Source of the DNA: Pseudomonas bijieensis
Lineage (GTDB): Bacteria > Pseudomonadota > Gammaproteobacteria > Pseudomonadales > Pseudomonadaceae
Direction of reading: 5' to 3'
DNA: 64,000 nucleotides
Assembly: GCF_013347965.1 (NCBI RefSeq)
Contig: NZ_CP048810.1
Span: 3,905,501-3,969,500 of the forward strand
Below are positions 48,668-57,782 of the stretch, piece after piece. The position numbers and the translations under genes were made by a program. The notes below the pieces were generated by a model. The model did not search any database and was not told where the DNA came from. It worked only from the letters and a program-made list of their open reading frames with translations. Numbering within the stretch: position 1 is the first letter of the stretch; each line of letters begins with the position of its first letter.

Positions 48668-51600
48668 ATGAGACGCCTCGAAATCGCAGTGCCTGGCACA
48701 AGCCAGGCCATGGCCGAACTGGCCCGGGAACTGGAGCTGCATGGCCACGGTGTGGTGGATCGGCAGTCGCCGTCCGGGCACGGCGCGGTCGACCTGTTGA
48801 TCGACGACGGTACCGTGCAGTGCAACACCCAGGCCCGATCTTGCCTTCAGGTACGCGTGGCGTTGCAGGCCATGCCCGGGCAGGTATTACCGCAACCGGT
48901 GTTGGTGTTCAGCGACGCTGCGCAGCGGCTGTTGTGCCAGGAAGTGATCGCGCCGCAACGTGACGGCAATGGTCAATCGTTGCGCCTGCGTACGCTGGCG
49001 ACGCTGGTCGAGACGGGCGCACGACTGGTCAGCCAGTTATCCCGGGATCAAACCTGCTTCGATCACTGGCCGACGGCACACGCTGTCACTGTCGCCGCCC
49101 CCCTGCTCGGGCTCGATGCGCTGGAGCCGCTGGCGTTCGAGCACGGCCTCAATCGGCCGCCAGTACCCTGGCTGCTGGCCGCCGCCGACGTGCCGGTGAT
49201 GCACAGCATCGAACAGCGCATGCTCGATGATGCGACGCAACCGGCCCTGTGGATCGATGGACAACTCATCGACTACAAATCCTTGCGCCGCCTGGCGCTG
49301 AGGTTGCAGCAGCCGATGCTGGAAATACTGCACCGAGCAGAACATGAGAAAGGAGCTGTTGGAGAACCTGTGGGAGCAAGGCTTGCCCGCGATGAAGACA
49401 CCGATGCTCTCAAACAAACCGCGTCATCGTTCATCGGGGGCAAGCCTTCCTCCCACAGGCCTTCCTCCCACAAGGTGATCGGCGTGTGCCTGCCCAAGTC
49501 CGCGCACCTGTATGCGGCGATCCTGGCAGTGCTGGGCTGTGGGGCGGTGTATCTGCCACTGGACCCGCAGCACCCGGCGCAACGTCGACGCTTTATCCTG
49601 GAGAATGCCCAGGCGGACCTGCTGCTGCACGACGGCGACAGCGACCTGGGCGAGCTCTCGTTGCCCACGCTGAATGTCCATCAACTGCCAATGCCCAAGC
49701 CAGGCATCCCCGCTTCGCTGATCCGCCGCAGGGTCGACAGCGATGAACCGGCCGTGGCGATCTACACCTCCGGCACCACCGGCCAGCCCAAGGGCGTGTT
49801 GCTCAGTCACCGCAACCTCAGCCATTTCTGCGCCTGGTACGGCGACTACGTCGGGTTGCAGCGCGACAGCCGGGCGTTGCAGTTTTCCACCATCAACTTT
49901 GACGCCTCGCTGCTGGATATCCTGCCGACGTTCATCCACGGCGCCCTGCTGGTGGTACCCAGCGAAGACCAACGCCGCGATCCACAGCAATTGGTCGCGT
50001 TGATTCACCAACAGCACATCAGCCACGCCTTTTTGCCGCCTGCGCTGTTGAGCGTCATGCCCCTCGATGCCCCGCTCGGCCTGACGCACTTGATCACCGG
50101 TGGCGATGTCTGCGAGCCGTTCGTGATCGAACAGCTCGCACCACAATGCCAGTTCCACAATATCTACGGCCCGACCGAAACCACGGTCCTGGCCACCACG
50201 CGGCCATTCAGCGTCGGCGACAACAACCGCAACCTTGGCGTGCCCATCGCCAACGGTCGGGTACTGATCCTGGACGAACAACTGCAACCGGTTCCCCAAG
50301 GTGTCCCCGGCGAGCTGTACATCGCCGGCCCGGGTGTCGGCCTGGGTTATCTGAACGATCCGGCGCTGAGCGCGACGCGCTACCTCGACCTGACGCTGCC
50401 CACCGGGCAAACGCTGCGGGTCTATCGCACGGGAGATATCGGGCAATGGACCGACAACGGCATTGAATTGAGCGGGCGGCGGGATAACCAGGTGAAGATC
50501 CGCGGCTTTCGGGTCGAACCCGAGGAAATCGAACATTGCCTGCGCGATAGCCAGTTGTTTCGCCAGGTGGCGGTAGGGGTCGATGAACGACGGCGGATCC
50601 TGGCGTTCCTGGTGCATCCCGAGCAAGCGCGACCCGGCGCTGCCCTCCAGGCCCTGCGCGAGCATGTGCAGAACAGCTTGCCCAGCTACATGCACCCGGC
50701 GGCCTACGTCGAGTTGCCCAGCCTGCCTTACACCAGCAATGGCAAGGTCGATCGTCGGGCATTGCTCGCCATGGCGGTGCAGGTGCACGCCGACGGCCAG
50801 CGGCGCCAGCCGCAGAGCGCCCTGGAGACGCAACTGCGACAACTGTGGGCCGATCTGCTGGAGCTGCCGGTCGAAGACATCGCCACCGACGAAAGCTTCT
50901 TCAACCTGGGCGGACACTCGATCCTGCTGTCGCGTCTGCTGCTGAGTATCCGCCAGACGTTCGGCCGCAGCCTGTCTATCAATCGCTTCATCGAAGCGCC
51001 GACGTTGATGACCCTGGCGAAGTTGCTGGACGACCCTGAACAAAACAGCGCATCGACCCTCAGCACCCAGGCCTTCATCGATGCCGAGGCCGAGCTCAAC
51101 CTCGATCCGCTGCCCATCAGCCAATGCGGCGATGTGCATAAGGTGGTAGTGACCGGCGCCAACAGCTTTCTCGGGGTGCACATCGTCGAAGCGTTGCTGG
51201 CCTGGGGCGCCACCGAAGTCGCGTGCCTGGTACGTGCCAGCGCTGAACAAAGCGCGGCCGAGCGGTTCTCCCAGGCGCTTCAGGACAATCACCTGACCCA
51301 CCTGGATCTGGACCGCGTCAGCGTGTATGCCGCCGACATCACCCAGCCGCAACTGGGTCTGCCGGACGACGTCTATGCGCACATCGACCGTACCTTCGGT
51401 GCGCTGGTGCACAACGCGGCCCACGTCAACCATGTGCTCGACTACGAGTCCCTGGCGCGGGACAACGTGGAGCCGATCTTCGAATGCCTGCGCTTGTGTG
51501 AGGGGCGCAGCAAGAAGATCTTCAACTTCGTCTCCACGCTCTCGGCGTCCAGTGCCCTGGATGCCGACGGCCAGGTGCTGGAACAGCCCGCCGCCAAGAC

Positions 51601-52213
51601 CCCACCGATCTACATCAAGAACGGCTACAACCTGTCCAAATGGGTGGGCGAACGGATCCTGCAGCGCGCTCGGGATCGCGGGGTTTGGGTCAATCTGTTC
51701 CGCCCCGGCAACATCAGTTTCAACAGCCTGACCGGGGTCTGCCAGCCCCATAAGAATCGCTTGATGCTGATGCTCAAGGGCTCGATCCAGCTCGGCCAGG
51801 TGCCAGACCTGTCCCTCAATTTCGACCTGATGCCGGTGGACTTCCTGGCCCGTTTCATCGCCTTCCACGCCAGCCGCTACCAGCCGACGCAAGCGGTGTT
51901 CAACCTGCACAACCCCGAGCCGTTGAGCTGGGACGCTTATGTGGCGTCGTTCCGCGACAACGGCCGGGAGTTCTCCCTGGTGAGCGTCGCCGAGTGGCAA
52001 CGGCAACTGGCGCGGGTCGATGCCGACAACGCGTTATTTGGCGTGCTGGGTTTCTACCTCAACGGCTTCGAGGAAGACATCGGCGACATCTCGCTGATCA
52101 GCCATGACAACGCCCGCGCCGGTGTGCGGCAGATGGGCGCCCGCTACCCGGAAAAGTCCCCGGCCCTGTTACGCCGCGGCGCTGATTACCTCAAGGCTAT
52201 CGACTTCATCTGA
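48668..52213 (+). CDS. mgoA: MgoA/PvfC-like NRPS (A-T-R), with REPIN insert
   Basis: The protein has 1,181 residues. An N-terminal region of about 180 residues has no firm match. The adenylation domain has AIYTSGTTGQPKGVLLSH (A3), NIYGPTETTV (A5), YRTGDIG (A7), GRRDNQVKIRGFR (A8) and NGKVDRRAL (A10). The carrier domain has NLGGHSILLS, with the phosphopantetheine Ser. The terminal thioester-reductase domain has VTGANSFLG and YNLSKWVGE. It would activate one amino acid and release it as an aldehyde or alcohol. Between the A1 region (DGQLIDYKSLRRLAL) and A2 (VIGVCLPKSAHLYAAIL) about 35 residues are encoded by a REPIN (49369-49472) that keeps the frame. Whether the enzyme tolerates the insert is unknown. 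Confidence 0.88.
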   Translation: MRRLEIAVPGTSQAMAELARELELHGHGVVDRQSPSGHGAVDLLIDDGTVQCNTQARSCLQVRVALQAMPGQVLPQPVLVFSDAAQRLLCQEVIAPQRDGNGQSLRLRTLATLVETGARLVSQLSRDQTCFDHWPTAHAVTVAAPLLGLDALEPLAFEHGLNRPPVPWLLAAADVPVMHSIEQRMLDDATQPALWIDGQLIDYKSLRRLALRLQQPMLEILHRAEHEKGAVGEPVGARLARDEDTDALKQTASSFIGGKPSSHRPSSHKVIGVCLPKSAHLYAAILAVLGCGAVYLPLDPQHPAQRRRFILENAQADLLLHDGDSDLGELSLPTLNVHQLPMPKPGIPASLIRRRVDSDEPAVAIYTSGTTGQPKGVLLSHRNLSHFCAWYGDYVGLQRDSRALQFSTINFDASLLDILPTFIHGALLVVPSEDQRRDPQQLVALIHQQHISHAFLPPALLSVMPLDAPLGLTHLITGGDVCEPFVIEQLAPQCQFHNIYGPTETTVLATTRPFSVGDNNRNLGVPIANGRVLILDEQLQPVPQGVPGELYIAGPGVGLGYLNDPALSATRYLDLTLPTGQTLRVYRTGDIGQWTDNGIELSGRRDNQVKIRGFRVEPEEIEHCLRDSQLFRQVAVGVDERRRILAFLVHPEQARPGAALQALREHVQNSLPSYMHPAAYVELPSLPYTSNGKVDRRALLAMAVQVHADGQRRQPQSALETQLRQLWADLLELPVEDIATDESFFNLGGHSILLSRLLLSIRQTFGRSLSINRFIEAPTLMTLAKLLDDPEQNSASTLSTQAFIDAEAELNLDPLPISQCGDVHKVVVTGANSFLGVHIVEALLAWGATEVACLVRASAEQSAAERFSQALQDNHLTHLDLDRVSVYAADITQPQLGLPDDVYAHIDRTFGALVHNAAHVNHVLDYESLARDNVEPIFECLRLCEGRSKKIFNFVSTLSASSALDADGQVLEQPAAKTPPIYIKNGYNLSKWVGERILQRARDRGVWVNLFRPGNISFNSLTGVCQPHKNRLMLMLKGSIQLGQVPDLSLNFDLMPVDFLARFIAFHASRYQPTQAVFNLHNPEPLSWDAYVASFRDNGREFSLVSVAEWQRQLARVDADNALFGVLGFYLNGFEEDIGDISLISHDNARAGVRQMGARYPEKSPALLRRGADYLKAIDFI
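49369..49472. repeat. REPIN inside the mgoA coding sequence
   Basis: Left arm GTGGGAGCAAGGCTTGCCCG (from 49370), right arm CGGGGGCAAGCCTTCCTCCC (to 49455), then a partial duplicate AGGCCTTCCTCCCAC (49457-49471). It contributes about 35 codons (GARLARDEDTDALK... to ...PSSHRPSSHK) without a stop or shift. Confidence 0.9.
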
Positions 52214-52245
52214 AACACCCTCAACCCAAAGCAAGGAGCAAGACC

Positions 52246-52710
52246 ATGAGTGCATTTCAACCCGACACCCTGATCAAGAACCCCCATGCCTGCCACGTCG
52301 AAACCTCGGTGGAGGTGCCAGCCGACGCGACGCGCGTCTGGGAGGTGGTGGGTGATTTTGGCGGATTCAACCGTTTCATTCCGGCGCTGGAGCGTATCGA
52401 AATGACCGGTGATGGAGTGAGGTCCCTGCGCAAGAAATTCTTCCGCGACGGGCAGAACCTGGTGGTGGAACAGCTCAACAGCCGGGACGACCAGGCCATG
52501 CACATGACCTGGACGCTGATCTACAACACCCTGGGCATCGACAACCTCTGGGCGGCGATGCGCGTGGAGCCCCTGAGCGACAACCGCTGCCGCGCCACCT
52601 GGACCATCATCGCCGACCACACCGATGCTCATACACCGTCGGGGTTCAGGGATTTCCTGCAAGGATTTGCCGATGAGGCGATGGGGAATGTGCAAATGAT
52701 GTTCAAGTAA
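52246..52710 (+). CDS. mgoD: MgoD/PvfD-like SRPBCC (polyketide cyclase-type) protein
   Basis: The protein has 154 residues, from an ATG after AAGGAGCAAGACC. The SRPBCC fold is recognisable by VETSVEVPADATRVWEVVGDF at the start, then RSLRKKFF and HMTWTLIYNTLGIDN, ending in a long C-terminal helix (SGFRDFLQGFADEAMGNVQMM). Such proteins bind hydrophobic ligands or catalyse cyclisation. It is the last gene of the cluster, 32 bp after mgoA. A role in finishing or carrying the small-molecule product is inferred. Confidence 0.85.
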   Translation: MSAFQPDTLIKNPHACHVETSVEVPADATRVWEVVGDFGGFNRFIPALERIEMTGDGVRSLRKKFFRDGQNLVVEQLNSRDDQAMHMTWTLIYNTLGIDNLWAAMRVEPLSDNRCRATWTIIADHTDAHTPSGFRDFLQGFADEAMGNVQMMFK

Positions 52711-52720
52711 GCACCACTCC

Positions 52721-52806
52721 CTTGTGGGAGCAGGCTTGCTCGCGATAGCGGTGGGGCAGCGGGCAGTGATGTTGATTGCGCCGCCGTCATCGCGAGCAGG
52801 CTCGCT
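52721..52806. repeat. REPIN whose right arm is cut by an IS
   Basis: The left arm GTGGGAGCAGGCTTGCTCGCG (from 52723) is complete. The right arm CATCGCGAGCAGGCTCGCT stops at 52806, and its missing CCCAC appears at 53973, on the far side of the insertion sequence. Confidence 0.88.
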
Positions 52807-53007
52807 TGTATGTTTAGACTTGAAGGGGTGGGCGGGACTAAAAGCTCGATTCCGACTCTAGCCAGTACGGACCGTGGGAGACTTCTCGTTCCGCCCTTTC
52901 TACCTAAAGCGCCGATAAGGAATTCATCGGTAAAACCGACGATAGAGGCAAGCCAGCGCAAAGGTAGACCCCGACAAGCACCTAAACCCTAGCTCCGAGG
53001 ATTCGTC
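52807..53007 (+). ncRNA. Candidate bridge RNA of the IS110 element
   Basis: A stem (52830-52837 with 52889-52896, one G-U pair) encloses an internal loop and an inner hairpin (52851-52854 with 52868-52871). The 5' side of the loop reads GCTCG (52844-52848), identical to the left target flank (GGCTCGCT). The 3' side reads GTGGGAG (52874-52880), the exact complement of the right target CTCCCAC. This is the layout of a target-binding loop with left and right guides. A second stem-loop follows (52899-52905 with 52962-52968, inner 52912-52916 with 52926-52930), where a donor-binding loop would be expected. I could not match its guides to the IS ends. Confidence 0.6.
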
Positions 53008-53967
53008 ATGACAATCCTTAACTCACCAACGGTTATTGGTATCGATGTAGCGAAGGCCGAAATCGTCGTTTACCGCGAAGACCTGAAAATCACTCAAGCC
53101 ATCGCCAACCACCGCGAAGCTCTTGGCCGGTGGCTCAAAACGCTACCAGCCCAAAGCTCGATTGCGCTGGAAGCCACCAGCTTTTATCACCTGGACACAG
53201 CTGAGCTGGCCCATGGAATGGGGTTTCATGTTTACGTTGTGGATCCTTATCGGGTGGCCCATTACCGTGAAAGTATTGGGCTGCGGGCTAAAACTGATCC
53301 TTGTGATGCGCGTTTGCTGGCTCGGTATCTAACGAACGAGCAAGCAAGGCTGCGTATCTGGAGCCCACCTCCAGAAGCCTACAAAGTGTTAAAAAACCTG
53401 CTTAGAAAACGTGCGGCACTCATCAAGGCCCGCGTCAGTATCGTGCTGAGTTTTTCGAACGAACCGTGTCTGAAGGACATCTTGGCCCGGCAGTTGGAGG
53501 TCTTCAAAGAGTCCGATCAGGCCATTCAGAAACTAATGCGTGAGGCCAGCCAAGCGGCAGGGATCACTGAAAACATCAACCGCTGCAAAGCCATCGAAGG
53601 GATTGGTGAACTGACGGCCATTGGCTTGGCGACCGCATTCATGCGCGGTCACTTTGTCAGTGGCGATGCATTCATTGCTTTCTTGGGGATGGATTTGCGT
53701 CCAAAAGATTCAGGAAGAAGCACAGTCCTCGTCACTTGAGCAAAAAGGGACGGGGAGCTACGACGCCTGGCGCACAACGCCGCGATGGCGGCCTGTCGGT
53801 CTCCTGCCTGGAAACCTTACTATGAGGCCTTCTTGGCACGAGGCCTGGCCAGAACTCAGGCCTTGGTTATCCTCGCCCGCAAGTTGTGTCGGGTAGCATT
53901 CGCCCTGATGAAAAATCAGAGCGAATACCAACCAAATTCACGGTTGCAGGGTTCCCCTGCAACATAG
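53008..53967 (+). pseudogene. IS110-family transposase with two frameshifts
   Basis: Restored length is about 320 residues. The DEDD-type N-terminus is present: VIGIDVAKAE, LEATSFYHL, LRAKTDPCDARLLARYL. So are the coiled-coil middle and the Transposase_20 part (CKAIEGIGELTAIGLATAF, FLGMDLRPKDSG), which leads to the nucleophile Ser region. The first frame stops at 53739. The true C-terminus (LAHNAAMAACRSPAWKPYYE to the stop at 53967) is reached by restoring one A near 53719 and one G near 53746. The two deletions affect only about 10 codons. Either the gene is recently dead or these are homopolymer errors. Confidence 0.8.
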
Positions 53968-54021
53968 AATCTCCCACACTGGTTACGGGGTGGGCCAAAG
54001 ATCCAGGCTCACCGCCAATCC

Positions 54022-54052
54022 CTGTGGGAGCGAGCCTGCTCGCGATTGCGGT
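54022..54052. repeat. Single REP arm
   Basis: CTGTGGGAGCGAGCCTGCTCGCGAT, with no complete inverted partner nearby, 20 bp before the chemoreceptor stop. Confidence 0.85.
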
Positions 54053-54071
54053 ATCGCGGTTAGCGGTGATG

Positions 54072-55952
54072 TCAGATCTTGAAGCTGTCCACCAACTGCT
54101 TCAGTCGATTGGCCTGTTGCGACAAGGCATCGCAATCCTTCAGGGTTTCATTGAGGTTGGCCACGCTTTGCTGGTTCAGCAGGTTGATGTGGCTGACGTC
54201 CATGTTGAGGGTTTCCACCACGGCAGTCTGTTCTTCGGTCGCGGCGGCCACCGACTGGTTCATTCCGTCGATCTCACCGATGCGCTGCGTCACGCTGACC
54301 AGTCGCAGACCCGCCTGGTTAGCCACTTCCACGCTTTCTTCGCTGGAGGTCTGGCTGGCGTTCATCGTCGTCACCGCTTCACGGGAGCCGACTTGAAGCG
54401 AGGTGATCATCTTGTGGATTTCTTCCGCCGACTCCTGGGTGCGGTGCGCCAGGTTGCGCACTTCATCGGCCACCACCGCAAAACCACGCCCGGCTTCACC
54501 GGCCCGGGCCGCTTCGATGGCGGCGTTCAGGGCCAGCAGGTTGGTTTGCTGGGAGATGCCCTTGATCACATCCAGGATGTGCCCGATGTTATCGGTGCTG
54601 GCGTTCAGGGTTTCGATCTGAGTGCAGGAAAGGCTGATCTTCTGCGACAGCTCGGTCATGGCCTGGATGGTTTTTTCCACCACTTGGCGACCGTCATCGG
54701 CCTGTTCGCTGGCACCGCTGGCATGTTGCGAGGCATCGGCGGCATTGCGGGCGATTTCCTGGGTCGCGGCGCCCAACTGGTTGATAGCCGCGGCCACGCT
54801 GTTGGTACGAGCGCTCTGCTCATCCGAGCCGACGAGCGAAGCGTTGGACGAGGTCATCACCCGCTGCGACAGGTCATGCACCTGGCGAGTCGCGGAAGAC
54901 ACTTCCGAGATCGATGCGTGAATCCGCTCCACGAACTGGTTGAACGAACCACCCAACACGGCGAATTCGTCCTTGCCCTGTACGACCAGGCGCCGGGTCA
55001 GGTCACCTTCGCCCTGGGCGATGTCCTGCATGGCGCGGCCCATGGTGGTCAATGGACGCATCAACACCTGGATCAGCATGCTCAGCAGCAAGGCAATGGC
55101 CGCCACCGCGACAAACATCGCAATCAACGCAGACGTACGGAACTGGCTCAGCGGTGCGTAGGCCTTGGCCTTGTCGATCGACAGGCCGATGTACCACTCG
55201 GCGTTCGGCAGGCCGGTCACAGGGGTAAACGAAAGGATACGGTCCTGGCCGTTGAGCTCGACCTCCTGGATACCCTTGCCAATGCGCACGGGGGTGCCGG
55301 GGTAGATGTCCTTGAGGTTCTTCATCACCTGGTCTTTATCCGGACTGACGATCACCTGACCGTCGCCGCTGACCAGGAACGCATGGCCGATACCACCGAA
55401 ATCCACGGAGTTGATTATTTTCACCAGGGTTTCCAGGCTCAGGTCGCCGCCCACCACGCCGAGCAATTCGCCGTTGTGCTTCACCGGCAGGGCAATGGTC
55501 ACCACCAGGCCACCCACCGCCGCCAGATAAGGCGGGGTCAGCATGGTTTTATCGGCGCTCACGGCTTGTTTGTACCAAGGGCGCTGACGCGGGTCGTAGC
55601 CGTCAGGCATTTTTGCGTCAGGACGTTGGGTGAAGACACCGTTGGCCTGGCCCACATAAGTGAACTGGAAGTTCGACGTCAGCGCCGGCTGATCGACCAA
55701 CCCCGGCAGATCCGCACCAGTGCCTTGATGGGCGATGTTTTGCGCCAGGTTTTCCAGCACCAGTATCCGGCCACTCATCCAGTTCTGGATGCTGCTGGCG
55801 GTCAGGTCGCCGGATTGCTCGATGGACGACTCAAGGCTGCTGCCGATGGTGTTGCGCTGCAAATAATCGTTGTAGAGGGTGAACAGGGCAAAAGCCAGAA
55901 CCACCACGCCAGAGGCGGCCAGAAGGATTTTGTGACTGAACTTTAGATTCAT
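54072..55952 (-). CDS. Methyl-accepting chemotaxis protein with dCache domain
   Basis: The protein has 626 residues. A first helix ([19 protein letters not shown]), a periplasmic dCache domain (about 35-270) and a second helix ([20 protein letters not shown]) are followed by HAMP and a signalling hairpin with the conserved tip [21 protein letters not shown]. The dCache part contains RQRPWYKQA and [12 protein letters not shown], which fit the Arg-Trp-Tyr and Asp of the amino-acid-binding motif of PctA-type receptors. Amino acid sensing is therefore likely. It has no chemotaxis neighbours, as is usual for such receptors. The gene is convergent with the IS element. Confidence 0.9.
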   Translation of the reverse strand: MNLKFSHKILLAASGVVVLAFALFTLYNDYLQRNTIGSSLESSIEQSGDLTASSIQNWMSGRILVLENLAQNIAHQGTGADLPGLVDQPALTSNFQFTYVGQANGVFTQRPDAKMPDGYDPRQRPWYKQAVSADKTMLTPPYLAAVGGLVVTIALPVKHNGELLGVVGGDLSLETLVKIINSVDFGGIGHAFLVSGDGQVIVSPDKDQVMKNLKDIYPGTPVRIGKGIQEVELNGQDRILSFTPVTGLPNAEWYIGLSIDKAKAYAPLSQFRTSALIAMFVAVAAIALLLSMLIQVLMRPLTTMGRAMQDIAQGEGDLTRRLVVQGKDEFAVLGGSFNQFVERIHASISEVSSATRQVHDLSQRVMTSSNASLVGSDEQSARTNSVAAAINQLGAATQEIARNAADASQHASGASEQADDGRQVVEKTIQAMTELSQKISLSCTQIETLNASTDNIGHILDVIKGISQQTNLLALNAAIEAARAGEAGRGFAVVADEVRNLAHRTQESAEEIHKMITSLQVGSREAVTTMNASQTSSEESVEVANQAGLRLVSVTQRIGEIDGMNQSVAAATEEQTAVVETLNMDVSHINLLNQQSVANLNETLKDCDALSQQANRLKQLVDSFKI

Positions 55953-56158
55953 CGAGGAGGCTTCTTATGCAAGGAGTGGGGGTGCATTCCAGGTTTGCAA
56001 CGTTCCATGTGACAGTGCGAGCGGTTATCACTTCGCTCCACTTTGGTGCACGCATACCAGTCTGTCGGCAAGCCTGTACAAATAATTAGAGTTTCGAAGA
56101 AATAGGCGACGGGAGGCCACAGCGAGCGAACGATGGTTGCAAATTCGCCGACGCCTGA

Positions 56159-56179
56159 TGACAATGCGACCTATTATCA
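56159..56179 (+). promoter_or_regulatory. Candidate Fur box
   Basis: The 21 bp starting TGACAATGCG and ending TATTATCA match the classical Fur box at 15 of 21 positions by hand alignment. It lies 27 bp before the sigma-factor start, so iron repression of the uptake set is likely. Confidence 0.6.
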
Positions 56180-56205
56180 TTTGTAACATCCAGGCCGTCG
56201 CGTCC

Positions 56206-56706
56206 ATGTCATCTCCCGAGTTTGCAGTACAGGCGCTCTACAGCCGACATCACGGCTGGCTCAATACGTGGCTGCGCACCCGGTTGGGCAATGCCGCCGA
56301 TGCGGCGGATCTGGCCCAGGACACTTTCGTGCGCCTGTTGCAGCGTAGCGAACGCCTGGAGCTTCGAGCCCCACGCGCTTTTTTGCGCACCATCGCCCAA
56401 GGCCTGGTGATCGACCATTGGCGTCGAGAAGAAATCGAACGTGCCTACCTCCAGACCATAGCCCACCTGCCGGAAGCCGAAACCCCCGGCGCCGAAACCC
56501 GGACCTTGATCCTGGAATTGCTCGAAGCCATTGCCAGGATGCTCGAAGGCCTCAAGCCGAAAGTGCGCAAGGCCTTCCTGTTGGCCCAGTGCGAAGGCCT
56601 GACGCACAAACAGATTGCCGAGCAAATGGGCATTTCGCTGCGCTCGGTGGAGCGCTACGTCGCCGATGCGCTATACCACTGCTACGTGTTGCGCTATGAA
56701 AGCTGA
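56206..56706 (+). CDS. ECF sigma factor, FecI/PvdS type
   Basis: The protein has 166 residues from ATG 56206; upstream in-frame codons exist but would overlap the Fur box. Region 2 (AVQALYSRHHGWLNTWLRTRLG, DLAQDTFVRLL) and region 4 (LKPKVRKAFLLAQCEGLTHKQIAE, ISLRSVERYVADAL) are both clear, and no extra domains are present. It should direct RNA polymerase to the downstream TonB-receptor gene when the FecR partner is signalled. It overlaps fecR-like 56696 by 11 bp. Confidence 0.9.
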   Translation: MSSPEFAVQALYSRHHGWLNTWLRTRLGNAADAADLAQDTFVRLLQRSERLELRAPRAFLRTIAQGLVIDHWRREEIERAYLQTIAHLPEAETPGAETRTLILELLEAIARMLEGLKPKVRKAFLLAQCEGLTHKQIAEQMGISLRSVERYVADALYHCYVLRYES

Positions 56707-57697
56707 GCCGGCGGATCACTTTCAGAGCCGCCGTAACGGCCCGTCGCAACAGGTGGTCAGGCAAGCGATCAACTGGCTGCTGCGCCTGCGCAATCACACC
56801 GCTCACCCGACCCTGCGCCAACAATGCGACACCTGGCGCGCCGCCCATCCAGAACACGAACTGGCCTGGCAGCGGGTGCAATCGCTGCACAGCGAGTTGA
56901 CCTCGAACCTGCGGGCAGTGCCCGGTGCCCATGTCGCCCTGAATACCCTGGAAAACAGTGCCCAGCGCCTCAGTCGCCGCCAGGCCCTGAAGTTGCTCTC
57001 GGGTGCCGCACTGGTGGGCGGCGCGACATGGCTGGGCAAGGATCTGGGCTGGCGCCCATGGAGTGCCGATTTCGCCACCGCCACGGGTGAACGCCGCGGT
57101 TTCCAACTGCCGGACGGCTCACGGCTCGAACTCAATACCCACAGCGCCGCCGACCTGGATTTCACCGCCGGGCAACGCCTGATCACCCTGGCCCGCGGTG
57201 AAATCATGGTCACCTGTGGACGCGACCCGGGACGTGCGCTGCGGGTGCAAGGCCGACATGGCCTGTTCGAAGGGCTGGAGGGGCGCTTCGTCGTGCGCCA
57301 GGACAGCGACTGCACGCGCTTGAGCGTCACCAGCGGCCGGGTCGTTATTCGTTCCCACCCCAACAGCGATGGCACACCCATCCAGGTCGAGGCCGGGCAA
57401 AACTACCTGATCACCCCATCGACAGCGACCCTGGCACCGCCCCTGGACATGGACGCAGGTGCCTGGGCCGACGGGTTGATCGTCACGCGCAACATGCGCC
57501 TGGCGGATTTTCTCAACGAAGTAGGACGCTACCGCCCAGGCTATTTGAACTGCGCGGCGTCGATTGCCGACCTGCGTCTGTCGGGGGTTTTCCGTTTGGA
57601 GGACACCGACAAATTGCTGGCCGTCCTGCCACGCACGCTCCCTGTGCAAATCCGTTATCGAACCCGTTGGTGGATCACGGTGGAACGCCTGGCTTGA
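56696..57697 (+). CDS. FecR-family sigma regulator with twin-arginine motif
   Basis: The protein has 333 residues. An N-terminal cytoplasmic anti-sigma domain (FecR_N: AINWLLRLRNH) precedes a single membrane segment led by SRRQALKLLSGAALVGG, which fits a Tat-type signal anchor. The periplasmic FecR domain (RRGFQLPDGSRLELNTHSA, LTLARGEIMVTCGRD) and a C-terminal STN-like contact region (NMRLADFLNEVGRYRPGYL) follow. It receives the signal from the receptor's N-terminal domain and controls the sigma factor. It starts within the sigma gene and ends 85 bp before the receptor. Confidence 0.88.
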   Translation: MKAEPADHFQSRRNGPSQQVVRQAINWLLRLRNHTAHPTLRQQCDTWRAAHPEHELAWQRVQSLHSELTSNLRAVPGAHVALNTLENSAQRLSRRQALKLLSGAALVGGATWLGKDLGWRPWSADFATATGERRGFQLPDGSRLELNTHSAADLDFTAGQRLITLARGEIMVTCGRDPGRALRVQGRHGLFEGLEGRFVVRQDSDCTRLSVTSGRVVIRSHPNSDGTPIQVEAGQNYLITPSTATLAPPLDMDAGAWADGLIVTRNMRLADFLNEVGRYRPGYLNCAASIADLRLSGVFRLEDTDKLLAVLPRTLPVQIRYRTRWWITVERLA

Positions 57698-57782
57698 TTT
57701 TTTTTGGCGGGTTTCAAGCCGGTGTCCGGCTAGGACAGTAAGCAACCCTTATCTGCCTCCAGCGACTCCAACGGAACCCACA

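Larger units (their letters stand above)
52807..53972 (+). mobile_element. IS110-family insertion sequence (IS621-like)
   Basis: Joining 52806 to 53973 restores an intact REP arm (GGCTCGCT + CCCAC), which places the element at about 52807-53972, 1.17 kb. The junctions share a CT dinucleotide (52805-52806 and 53971-53972), as expected for the 2-bp core of IS110-type recombination. There are no terminal inverted repeats, also as expected. It contains a 200-bp non-coding left end and one transposase gene. REP sequences are known targets of several IS110 members. Confidence 0.8.

Noticed and set aside
49424-52006. 860-codon minus-strand frame opposite mgoA
   Set aside because: The NRPS motifs on the plus strand are decisive. 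The opposite frame has no motif.
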